A stretch of 64,000 bases of DNA, from positions 52,243,531 to 52,307,530 of the forward strand of contig CM042084.1 in assembly GCA_023512835.1 (NCBI GenBank), given 5' to 3'. This stretch comes from Taxillus chinensis (Eukaryota > Streptophyta > Magnoliopsida > Santalales > Loranthaceae). The notes under the pieces were generated by a model. The model had not been told where the DNA came from, made no database searches, and saw nothing but the letters and a program-made list of their open reading frames with translations. The position numbers and the translations under genes were made by a program. Each line of letters begins with the position of its first letter. Position 1 is the first letter of the stretch. This document shows, piece after piece, positions 44,734 to 55,470 of this stretch.

Positions 44734-46595
44734 TGTCACGTCCCGGATTTCCAACCCGAGGAAACCGGTACGTGACTCCCCTTGTACCCACACGGAGGGC
44801 AAAGGGGTTAGGGTGCAAACCCCGAACATAACATTTTAAACATCCACAACACATTCAAGACAGTAAAGTAAATAAAAGCAATCCACAATCCAAACCAGTC
44901 TTTATTACAACAAAATCCTCTTTTCAATCCATCCCCACTGGGTTTACATCAACTCCCACAAAATAACATAAATGAAAGACAGTAAAGTAAATAGGGTCTT
45001 CCACCTTGGGGTCCCACCTAACGCCTGTATGTTCCTGAAAGAAAACACAACATAGAGGGAGGGGTGAGCAACCACAGCTCAGTAGGGATCATGTCTCCCC
45101 AACCCATCCCATGCTCCTAGCGTCTACATGAGTGTGTACAGGTGCAGTGTAGTGACAATAAGATGTAAACAAGTAGTATTCCACATTCATAAGGCACACA
45201 CCTATCCACAGCCATACAGGCTTAGCCACATAGGCTAACAAATCCACAGCCACTCAGGCTTAGCCACACGGGCTAACATATCCACAGCCACTCAGGCTTA
45301 GCCACACGGGCTAACATATCCAGACCTCTCAGGCTTAGCCACACGGGCTAACATATCCACAGCCTCTCAGGCTTAGCCACACAGGCTAACATATCCACGG
45401 CCATATAGGCTTAGCCACACAGGCTAACATTTCCAGTCCCGGGCTTCCACAGCCACCGGGTTCCACAAGCACAGCATACAAGGTCACACAGGCATTAAAC
45501 CAAACACGTAGCATACACACTTTCACAGGCATAATACCAAACACTTAGTTCGCACAGCCCATCAGGCATAAAATCAAACACTTGACATATAGAGTCTCAC
45601 AGGTATTTTACCAAACGCTTAACATGCATACATTCACCAACCCACAAACCCAGCCACACAGGCATATTATCAAACACATACTAGGCATATTCACACAGAC
45701 ATATCCACACAGGTATTTTATCGAACACTTAATACGCACACCATCCAACACTAGAATACATCAAAAACTGCCATTGAAGGCCAACATCCATATAGGAGAT
45801 CACACCTATATGGATTACATATGTATATATAACAGATATAACCTATAATCTGCCCTAGAACCCTAGGATAGAGGAGGATTTAGGAAGAACAGAACCCCTA
45901 CCTCAGGTAAAAGGCAACAACACCGCAATATTGTTCCCACGCCGAACGCTGTCCGCCCACAAGACACTGATCACCCACGCAAGACGCCCGGCAGCAACCA
46001 GGAGCTCTCCTTCCCTCTCTCTCTCTCTCTCTGCGCGACGGTGGTGAAGCAACAAACCCTAAACCTAAAACAGGGGCTTCTCCTCCCTTATATAGACAAC
46101 ACAACATCAAAACGACGTAGTTTTGATTAAGTGAATCCCAGGATCAAAACGATGTAGTTTTGATCACACCAGTTAGCACCTTTCCGCACCCATATAGGCC
46201 AAAATACTCAGAATTTCAACATGGTCCTTTGGAGAAAGATCATTAGAATGTCAAAACCAAGGGAACCATGCAAAAATATGGCTGCACGCCAATTTGCACG
46301 TGAATTCCCCAATTCACGTGCAACTCCATATGCACTCCAAATGCTCTCAAACTTCACCCCTAGCCTCCTTGCATCATTTAGAAGACAACCACACTTGCAC
46401 GTGAATTGGACCCATTTCACGTGCACCTCACATACACGTCCGTTTGGCCTGAAACTTCTGTGGTAGATAGAGGACATCATTCTAAGCATCTTTCCTTTTG
46501 CACGTGAATTCATTTGAGCCCATTCACTAGGTCAAAATCTAGAAAAACTACTCAGAAGGTAAAACTGTGACTAACTCAAGGTACGGGTCCTTACA
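44734..46595 (-). mobile_element. solo LTR, chromovirus family B, minus orientation, TSD CCTAG
   Basis: On the minus strand it begins TGTAAGGACCCG at 46595 and ends CGGGACGTGACA at 44734; CCTAG at 44729-44733 and 46596-46600. 1862 bases, no internal region. TATA box at 46088-46095 (minus). It splits the second ORF of the minus-strand Athila. Confidence 0.95.
45190..45440 (-). repeat. 38-bp minisatellite in solo LTR
   Basis: Six to seven copies of the GTGTGGCTAAGCCTGAGTGG-type unit (minus-strand reading), the same family as 9541-9805. Confidence 0.85.
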
Positions 46596-46600
46596 CCTAG

Positions 46601-46783
46601 CCCCGAAGCTTGCAGCTTCGTCAGAACTTCTTCAGTCCAGTCAGGCATGGAGGACTCCAGGATCTCCCAGTCAAGCACATTCCCCACAAAGATCATGTCG
46701 GCTTCTCTCAGCACCGACGGCATAGAGGTAGCAGAGGCTTCAGGGCTGCTTTCTCCTTAGCGGGCTCTCCTTGTGCGCACCAT
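46601..46783 (-). pseudogene. Athila second ORF: start
   Basis: ATG at 46783-46781 begins MVRTRRAR then a TAA; the opening matches MVRTRRTG of the plus-strand element. It continues to 46601 where the solo LTR interrupts it. The start is chosen by the match between the two elements and by the upstream TATA box. Confidence 0.7.
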
Positions 46784-47340
46784 AACTTCTAACTCAGAAA
46801 GGAATTTGCTCTCAACAGGAAGGAAGAGGAGAGTATGAGTTGTGATTTTTAAGCTTGGAGCTCCTCCCTATTTATAGTGCTTTGCCACAGGGGTAAAAGA
46901 CCAAAATGACCTTCTTAAAGTGCTCCATTATTTTCGCGGTCAGAGCAAAGAAGACTCTAGATATTGCCAGCTAGCTCCCACCCAAATTCCAGCTTGATTG
47001 GCTTCTATTTTGGCTGCACGTGAAAACACGTTTTTCACGGGCAGGCTTAGAAGACTCTAGACGTCTCTATCCATGTGCACGTGAAAAGGATTTTCGCGGG
47101 CAAGTCGCACAAGCTTCTGAAGGATGTTAGTTGTCTCCCTGAAAAATTTCAGCTTGAAATGACCTTTATAGCCTTGTGCACGCGAAAAGGCTTTTTGTGG
47201 GCAGGCCTTTTTTCGTCCAAACTTCACCAGTAGGTCACGAATGAACAGTATATCATGCCTACATGTGAACGTGAAAAGATGCTTTTGGCGGGCAAGCCTT
47301 TTTCACCTCACATGACCTCCAAATTAGCTGAAATTTGACA
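46784..47340 (-). promoter_or_regulatory. putative internal promoter for the second ORF
   Basis: On the minus strand: repeated imperfect inverted half-sites of the type TGCCCGCGAAAA...TTTTCACGTGCA (about 47300-47020), then TATAAATA (46876-46869), about 90 bases before the ATG. These variants (CGCGGGCA, CACGCGAAAA) match those in this element's own LTR at 40850-40980 rather than those of the other Athila. Function inferred. Confidence 0.5.
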
Positions 47341-47613
47341 GGCTGGTAGCCCATCACCCAAGGACAAAAACGTGTCACTTAATCTGCCACGAATCCCATC
47401 TAAATTTCCATAAATGCATCTCCTCTCTTTGGCATTAAAATGCAGTGGGCCCCTCTAGTTCAGCTCAATTGGGCTTAGACTTGTGCCAGAAAAGTTGTCT
47501 AAAGTTCTTATAAAAGGCCCAAGTGAAGTTGAAACAAACCTTAGCCCATTACTGCAAAATAAAAATTAGAAAACAAAACAAAAACACTCCTGCAAAAGAA
47601 AGGTTAAAGCAAA
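47341..47613 (-). other. noncoding spacer between pol and internal promoter
   Basis: About 270 bases, A/T-rich, with no recognisable coding sequence or repeat. Confidence 0.5.
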
Positions 47614-48990
47614 CTAATAGAAAATACTAAAGATAAAAATTAAAAGGAAAGAATTCACCATGGGTTGCCTCCCATGAAGCACTGAGTTAAGGTCTTTAGC
47701 TGGACCGTCCTGGTCGTCAAACAGCACAGAGAATAAACATGTCAACTTCTTTGACCTCTTTGGGAAAAAGTAAGGCTTTATCTGCTGCCCGTTGACCTTG
47801 AAAATATGACCAGAAGTTGATTGCAGTTCTACACTGCCATAAGGAAACACTCGGGTCACTGTGAATGGCCTCATCCACTTTGATCTCAGCTTCCCTGGGA
47901 AGAGCTTTAGTCGTAAATTGAACAACAGCACCTGCTGGCCTGGCTGAACCAAAGAGGGATTTATCTTTCTGTCATGCGCAGCTTTGGTCCGCTCCTTGTA
48001 TAGCCTGGCGCTCTCATAGGCATGGTATCAGAACTCATCTAATTCATTGAGTTGATACAATCGTAGCTCCTTAGCAACAGTAGGATCCAGGTTCAGCTTC
48101 TGAACTGCCCAGAACGCCTTGGGCTCCAGTTCTACTGGAAGATGACAAGCCTTTTTCGTACAACAAAGGTAAGGAGACATTCCTATAGGTGTCTTATATG
48201 CAGTCCGATAGGCCCATAGAGCCTCATCCAATTTTTGAGATCACACCTTCCGATTGCCTCCCACTATTTTCTCCAGTATTTGCTTGATTTCGCGATTGGA
48301 GACCTCAGCTTGCCCATTTGCTTGTGGATGATATGCAAGTGTTCGCCTATGCTGCACTCTGTATTTCATCAACAGTCTCTCGAACTGTTTGTTGCAGAAG
48401 TGACTTCCCTCGTCACTGATGATAGCTCACGGTGTACCAAATCGACTGAAAATATTCCAACGCAAGAATTTGGTAACCACTTGAGCATCATTCCTTCTAG
48501 TGGGAATCGCTTCAACCCACTTGGATATGTAATCAACGGCCAGTAGAATGTATGAGAACACCTCTGATGGTGGAAATGGGCCCATGAAGTCGATACCCCA
48601 GATATCAAAGAGTTCAATTGGAGGAATTCAAGTTTGGGGCATCTTTTACTTCCGTGTTATCCCCCCTGCTCGCTAACACTGATCATAGGCCTTAATGAAG
48701 GTATACGTGTCGCGGAACATGGTGGGCCAATAAAAACCACTCTGCAAGATCTTGGCCACTGTTCTACGAACTCCAAAGTGGCCAGCATAGTCAGATGAGT
48801 GGCAATGCTTCAGGATACTGTCCACTTCTTCTTCTGGTACACATTTTTGTATCATCTGATCGGGACATCGCCTGAACAGATATAGGTCATCCCAGATATA
48901 CTTTCGAACATCAGCAAGAAACTTCTTCTTCTGCTGATACGTGAACTCAGTCGGTATATAGGAACATGCATGAAAGTTCACAATATCAGC
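47614..48990 (-). pseudogene. Athila (minus) integrase, broken
   Basis: 48981-48673: a zinc module with HSSDYAGHFGVRR but AYDQC where CDQC is expected, so the first zinc cysteine is replaced by tyrosine, then a TAG. Core: first aspartate (GIDFMGP, about 48590) in a frame shifted from the visible open stretch; second in [13 protein letters not shown] (about 48420). 48231-48028: [17 protein letters not shown]. 47952-47614: LRSKWMRPFTVTRVFPYGS, a GPY/F-like module with GPF altered to RPF. No chromodomain. Confidence 0.88.
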
Positions 48991-49057
48991 ATACCATGGT
49001 ACGTGAGCTTCTGCTGAAAATAACTGCTCGTCAGGTAAGGTGTCAGAGGTTGTTGCT

Positions 49058-49480
49058 TCATTGGACTTCCCTTCCCTCGACTCCAGTGTTGGATGTGCCT
49101 TTCAAATCCTTAATCTCCAAGTCGAACTCCTGGAGAAGCAGAACCCATCTGATCAATCTGGGTTTAGCATCCTTCTTGCTAAACAGGTACTTGAGGGCCG
49201 CATGGTTAGTATAAACTATCACTTTCATGCCCAGCAAGTACGATCTGAACTTGTTGCAAGCGAAGACAACAACTAGCAATTCTTTCTCCGTAGTCGTGTA
49301 ATTTAACTGTGCATCATGGAGTGTTTGGCTAGCATAGTAAATCACCCAAAATACTTTGTCCTACTTTTGCCCGAGAACTGCTCCAACTGCAAATTCACTG
49401 ACGTCACATATCAGCTCAAAAGGTTGCGACCAGTCTGGAGCTACTATTACAGGTGTTGAACGCAACTTCTCTTTCAGCAC
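49058..49480 (-). pseudogene. Athila (minus) RNase H, broken
   Basis: 49345-49058: [39 protein letters not shown] (TDH changed to TNH, which replaces a catalytic aspartate) and [16 protein letters not shown]. The usual ADHLSR motif after it is missing because of a short deletion near 49085, which also shifts the frame. A stop near 49360 lies upstream. The first motif (CDVSEF) is present around 49410. Confidence 0.85.
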
Positions 49481-50155
49481 TTAAAATGCCTGAAAGCATT
49501 CTTCTGAAAAGACGAAGGGTACATCCTTCACTAAAAGCATCCTGAGGGGCTTGGCAATCTTGGAAAAGTCTTTGATAAACCGCCGGTAAAACCCCGCATG
49601 ACCCAGAAAGCTTCGGATGCCCTTCACATTTGTGGGTGGAGGTAAATTCTCAATTGTGGAAATCTTTGCTCTGTCCACTTCCAACCCAGCTGCTGACACT
49701 TTATGCCCAAGGACAACTCCCTCCTTGACCATGAAGTGGCACTTCTCCCAGTTCAAAACCAGGTCCTTCTCTTCGCACCGGATCAATATCGTTTCCAAAT
49801 TCTTGAGGCAGATGGAGAATGACGAACCGAAAACTGAGAAGTCATCCATGAAGACTTCCATAATATCCTCTACCAACCCCTGAAATATTGCCATCATGCA
49901 CCTCTGGACAGTAGCAGGTGCATTGCAGAGACCGAACGGCATACGCCTGAAAGCATACGTGCCAAAGGGACACGCGACCGTGGTCTTCTCTTGATCCTCC
50001 GGGGCAACTGCTATCTGGTTGTATCCGGAATATCCGTCCAAAAAGCAATAATATGGGTAGCCAACCAAACGATCAAGCATTTAATCAATAAACGGTAAAG
50101 GAAAGTGGTCCTTATGAGTGGCCTTGTTCAGCTTGCGATAATCGATACATACTCG
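49481..50155 (-). pseudogene. Athila (minus) reverse transcriptase core
   Basis: Long open stretch 50080-49481: YCFLDGYSGYNQIAVAPEDQ, CPFGTYAFRRMPFGLCNAP, the catalytic FMDD with both aspartates (49852-49841), NWEKCHFMVKEGVVLGHKVS and FLGHAGFYRRFIKDFSKIAK. It is in the same frame as the preceding gag-pol stretch; only two stops (TAA near 50083, TGA near 50153) separate it, where Gln and Trp codons are expected. The best-preserved RT in the window. Confidence 0.92.
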
Positions 50156-51620
50156 TCACCCGGTCACTGTGCGGGACGGAATGTGCTCATTCTTCTCATT
50201 GCGTATCACTGTCATTCCGCCCTTCTTGGGAACCACTTGAATAGGGGAAACCCAGGAGCTATCTGAAATGGCATATATGATTCCATCTTTCCTCCACTTC
50301 AGAATCTCCTTGCCAACTACTTCCTTCATTGCAGGATTGAGCCTGCGTTGATGCTCCATAGTAGGAGTATAAGACTCCTCCATCAATATCTTATGCATGC
50401 AGACCGCTGGACTAATACCTTTGATATCATCCAGAGACCATCCCAGGGCCTGCTTTTGCCTCCTTAACACTTCAAGTAGCTGATTGCATTCTTCTACCGT
50501 TAAAGATGCAGCCACTATCACAGGATAACGTCCTTGTGAATCCAAGAACTCATACCTCAAGTGTTCTGGGAGTTGCTTTAGAACTGGCAAGGGTTCCGTG
50601 GTTGCTGAAGACGCAGTTGATGATGAAGGCTGTGGCTCAGCTTCCTCTTTCAGCACTTCATAAATCTCTTCAGGCTCCACCTCAGCATAGTCCACTTGCT
50701 GCAATTCGTGGTCCAGGCTCTCAGTGATTAAACTTTCCTCAAAATAACCATCCACGAAATCAGCAATCTGATCAATCCAGTAGCAGTGGAAATGATCATT
50801 CACTTTGCGCATCGACCTCTCCATGTTGAACACCACTGCATCTTCATCAACACGCAGTGTCAACTCTCCTAAGTTCACGTCAATTAAGGCCCTCCCTATG
50901 CTCAGGAATGGCCTACCAAGGATCAGCTGGACTCCCTTATCTTCCGCCATATCTAGTACAATGAAATCCACTAGGAAGATAAAGCGGTCCACCTTGATTA
51001 GTACATCTTCAATGATGCCTGCCGGTTTGCCTATCAAGCGATCAGCAAACTTTAGAGATATGGATGTGGGCTTCATTCCAGTCAAGCCCAATTGCCGATA
51101 GATAGACATTGGCATCAGATTGATACTTGCCCCTAGATCACATAGGGCTTGCTCCAGTTGCGAGGTGCCTATGGTGCAGGTTAGAGTAAAGCTACCCGGA
51201 TCTTTTAGCTTTGGTGGTAGCTTATGCTGCAATACTGTACTGATGTCGTTCGTGAGAGCCACTATCTCACAATCAATGTAGCACCTCCTCTTAGACAGCA
51301 GATCCTTCAAAAATTTGACATAGCCAGGCATCTGCTCCAAGGCTTCTATAAAAGGGATGTTCACCTCCAACTTCTTGAATACTTCTAAAAGTTTCTTGAA
51401 CCGAACATCCAGCTTCTGCTTCCTCAGCCTCTGAGGATATGGCATAGGAGGCTTGTACGGAACTGGAGTACTGACTACAGGTTGGCTGGCTACAGGTTGA
51501 CTACCTCCGGTCTTATCTTTCTTGTTCTCTTGTTGCTCAGTACTCCCTTCTCTTGATTCCTTCTGGGTGTGCTGTTCCGACTCCACTTTGCTCGGCTCGA
51601 CTTCCTTTTCACCCAACGGA
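50156..51620 (-). pseudogene. Athila (minus) gag-pol: protease and RT N-terminus
   Basis: 486 open codons from 51616. Order: E/K-rich linker, PPMPYPQRLRKQKLDVRF, KKLEVNIPFIEALEQMPGY, protease with ALCDLGASINLMP (Asp160) and GVQLILGRPFLSIGRALIDV, an acidic linker, LPEHLRYEFLDSQGRYPVIV, then RT start RRLNPAMKEVVGKEILKW and [20 protein letters not shown]. It ends at the TGA just before CIDYRKLN. The true start lies upstream in gag, beyond the chromovirus insertion at 51626; the frame runs up to that junction. Confidence 0.92.
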
Positions 51621-51625
51621 AGCTC

Positions 51626-53326
51626 TGTAATGACCCGTGTTTTGGGTAGAACAAGCTGGAACGAAGATGAACAATACCCTGGGCGAACGCTTGGGTCGAA
51701 AGGTGGAAGACCCGAAGATTTGGGTCGTAGGGTCGAAGACCGAGGGTCGAAGTTCGAAGGTTTGAGGGTCGAAAGTTAGATCTTCGAGACAGATCTTCGA
51801 GGCCGCATTTCAGGCTAATCTTCGAAGGAGTGTTTCTACGAGTCTTCGTGGCTTGGTTGTTAGAGAGTGTAATGAGCTCAAGTGGGAGCGTGTAGAGGCT
51901 GCGTGTGACAATGACCATGTTTGGATTGTGGGTATTTTGTCCTGTGTGGAAGCGGAGTGGTTAGTTCATGTTTTATTTATCAAAACTACGTCGTTTTGAT
52001 GGTGTGTTTTATTTATCAAAACTACGTCGTTTTGATGGTGTGTTTCATTTATCAAAACTATGTCGTTTTGATGGTGGGATTTCATTTATCAAAACTACGT
52101 CGTTTTGATAAGTGAGGTCTATATAAAGAGGAGCTCTCTTTATTTTAGGTTTAGGGTTTTTGTTGTCAGCCGCCGCAGCCGTCAGAGAGAGAGAGGGAGA
52201 TTGAGAGAGAGAGCTCCGGTTCGTGGCGTCGTTGTCATTCCCGTGGTTGGACGGCATTAAGCGTGGAGGCAAGAGCGTGGAGGATCTTTGAGGTAGGGGT
52301 TCTGTCTTTCCTGGTCTGTTCGGGGTTAGGCCCTGTGGATATTTTGTAAAGTTTCCATTGTTATTGCTATAATACTTATATGTAAATTCATATAGGTGTG
52401 ATCTCCTATATGAATGTTGGCTTTCAATGGCATTTTGGTGTGATTCTGATGTTGGGTGGGCAGTGCATGTTAAATGTTTGATAAAATGCCTATGTGAATA
52501 TGTTTGTATGAATATGCCCAGTATGTGTTTGATAATATGCCAGTATGGCTAGAATTGTGAGTTGGTAAAGGTGTGCATGCCAAGTGTTTGTTTTTATGCC
52601 TGAGTGGTTGGGTTTGTACATTTGTGAATGTGTGCCTACTAAGTGTTTGGTTTTATGCCTGAGTGGTTATGTATACTGTGTTTTGTGAAACCCGGTGGCT
52701 GTGGAAGCCCAGGACTGTTTTGTGAAACCCGGTGGCTGTGGAAGCCCGGGACTGCTCTTGGAAACCCGGTGGCTGTGGAAGCCCGGGACTGTTCATGTGC
52801 TAGCCTGTGTGGCTGTGGAAATAATTGTATTTGCTGATATAGCTTGCCATTATATTTGTTGAAATAATTGTATCACGACATTGCACTTGTACACATGGCA
52901 TGTAGATGCTAGGAGCATAGGATGGGTTGGGGAGACATGATCCCTACTGAGCCTGTGGTTGCTCACCCCCTCCTATGTGTTTGGTTTTTCTATAGGGACC
53001 TACAGGCGTTAGGCGGGAACACCCAAGTTGGAGGCAGTTCTGTTTTGTGGCTTTGTTTATTATTATTTGAGTTTCGCTGTTTTTGTGTGAGCTTTGTAAC
53101 CCCAGTGGGAGGATATTGTAATGAGGAGTTTTATGTAATAAAAGCATGTTTGGGCACTCTTGTATGTTTGGACTTAATAAAAATATGGTTTTTGTCTCTC
53201 TAAATATAAAATGTGAAGTGTATGGTATCCTGTGTGAGCATGTTGTATTCTATCCCCTTTATCCAAACTCGGGTAAAGGGAAGGTCACGTTCCGGTCTCC
53301 TCGGGTTGGAAATCCGGGGCGTGACA
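51626..53326 (+). repeat. 5' LTR, chromovirus family C
   Basis: 1701 bases, TGTAATGACCC...GGGGCGTGACA. U3 starts with a TCGAAG-rich segment (51690-51810) in place of the CACGTG half-sites of families A and B. R has the covarying hairpin near 52390 and a minisatellite at 52680-52800. Confidence 0.95.
51979..52128 (+). promoter_or_regulatory. fourfold ACGT-core array and TATA box
   Basis: Four copies at 51979, 52015, 52051 and 52088 (spacing 36-37) of the inverted repeat with arms ATCAAAAC/GTTTTGAT; the third has TATGTC in the core. TATATAAAG at 52120-52128. The 3' LTR has the same four copies (58337-58470). Other LTR families here have two copies or one. Confidence 0.7.
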
Positions 53327-54628
53327 ATATGGTATCGAGCATGGTCTAGTTGGCCTAGGGTAGTGGGCGGACTTGATTATCTTGAGTCCTTTGGAGGGCC
53401 CTGGAGGGACGTGCCTGATCAACATGGTCCTCTTGGAGCGTCTAAGGTGTACTTGGGGTAGTCCAGTCTTGTGGTAGGATTTGCATACATTGGCATTAGG
53501 GCACTAGTTGCATTTGTTGTTTATGCATGAATGTATGGATAATCGTGGGAATGTTTTAAATGAAAAAAAAAATTAATTGTGCAACTCGATATATTGTGAC
53601 AACTTAAGCATGACTGAAAAAAAAAAATATGTGGTATGGAATTTGTGTACTAGTGGACTTGTGCAATGTGAACGAACTACATAGAGATAATCTTGTTGAT
53701 ATTATGAAAATGACTAGGTGAGATATGTGAATGCTTAAGTGTGTGCCTTTGTATGGTATTGTGTGGAATAAGCAATGTGGTGTTCAAAACGATGAGATAA
53801 TCACTTGAGTATAAATGATATGTGCAATGTGAAGGTGTGAACTTGTATAGTCTGTGAAATGTGAATCTGCGAATATGTGTGGCGATAATGTGTTTTGAGA
53901 TTAGTTATAGCTCCAAACGCCTAGTCGGTAATGGTATTAAGAGCGTTGAGTGTTAACCTGGAGTGCTACCTCCTCGTGTACCTAGCCTCTCGAAAAATTA
54001 TGACCCGTACGACAGAAGAGCCCGCCACCCAGGCTGGGCAAGTGGCAGAGCTGTAGGCTGTAAGTAATGATCTTCACAGGGCAGAGATTGGCATTTCAAC
54101 CCTGATTATTCCAGAATTGAGGGATGAGATTCGATAACTGATTAAGAGCGAGGCACGCCGAGGGCGGTTAACCCACATCATTTGGAGGAGCTCGGATGAA
54201 GATCAATGAAGCATTGTTGTCCTGATCAGCGAAAGGACCCCAAGAGGCAGACGAGGGCAATCGGAAGATGGCCACAAGTTTCGAGATGGGGGTCAATCCC
54301 CCAACAAATCAATTTGAGACCAGTTGCTTAAAGGGTTGTTTCATCGTGGACAATTGGGACATTGGAAAAGAGTGTAGCAGGAAGCAGTATCAGTGTTGCA
54401 TCCGTGGAAAAGTAAGACATCTCCAGAAGATAGTGATTGGTTGAGTCTTGTACTGACTTAGGTGAGGATGGGTGGACCTTTGATTGTTGAGTTTCTAGCA
54501 ATTAAATTAAGACACTTGTAATAGAGGGGTATTCTCGTTGGTAGGGCTCTTGAGCCACGGTTGCCGTTTGGTGAAGCTTAGGAGATCGTTTGAGTTAGCA
54601 TTATTAATAGACGTGGTTGGTGACTTGT

Positions 54629-54633
<5 letters not shown>

Positions 54634-54684
<51 letters not shown>
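54634..54684 (+). repeat. TA dinucleotide microsatellite
   Basis: About 25 TA units, within the degenerate interior. Confidence 0.95.
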
Positions 54685-54687
<3 letters not shown>

Positions 54688-55379
54688 AGAATATAATAAG
54701 AAAAATGAACATTTATATTTGTGACACTAGAAGGATAATAAGTAAGCGATAGATATGTGAGTGTTGGTTTTATATGGGAGTGGTATTCAATTTTGACAAC
54801 CGTGGATAATTAAAGTAATCAAACCTTGTAGGCTACCTTTTTGCTAGCTAGTAGAGCTTGAGGCGTGAGGTGATGGCTTGTGGGTAACGTGTGACCCCTC
54901 CTTGGCAACCTTGAATAATAGAGATATGTTCTTATGTGGATAAAGGTATGTGTGGAGTACTACTTGAAAGGGATATTCCTATGGTTACCTTTCCAAGCGT
55001 TATGGTTGAGGGTGGAAAATGCGGCTAGTATAGCCTCTTTCTTAGAGTCCTTGAAGTGTTATCTTGTTGGCTAGAGTGGTCGTTGCAAGTTTTGGTTAGT
55101 AACTATATAGGTGTTCGGGTTCTCGGATGGTCAAGCAGTAGCCATTTGTTATGTTTGTGGTGTGTGAAAGACCTTGAGTAATGTTCTTAGAATATGTTGT
55201 GAAATGGGTATGCACATGTATAAAATGTGAATTATTCTGGAGCTCAGTTATCGGCTGTGAGTGGGTTTCAAGGGTCGTGCCCGGTGCATCCAATTGGTAA
55301 CAAGAGGTAAGCAAGTGAGATTTGGCAGGCCTCATTCGGGCTTTTTACCCACATCTGGAAAACATTTCTCTAGGGACTA

Positions 55380-55470
55380 AGGGTGTGCTTTTGCATGGTA
55401 GGGCCATTCCTTTGGTCTGTATCTTGTGGGAAGTGGGTTTAAAGGAGAGGAGAAGGTTTAAAACTGGGTA
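55380..55470 (+). pseudogene. chromodomain fragment
   Basis: GVLLHGRAIPLVCILWE matches the beginning of the chromodomain at 2990 (LLWGRAIPLVRVLW); the rest diverges. The matching second half lies at 57661-57740, so the domain has been split or rearranged. Confidence 0.6.

Noticed and set aside
50506..51101. Plus-strand frames opposite the Athila protease
   Set aside because: Shadow of the long minus-strand gag-pol frame, which has recognisable domains.
54634..54684. TA run as a replication origin or matrix attachment site
   Set aside because: A plain microsatellite; no other supporting signal.
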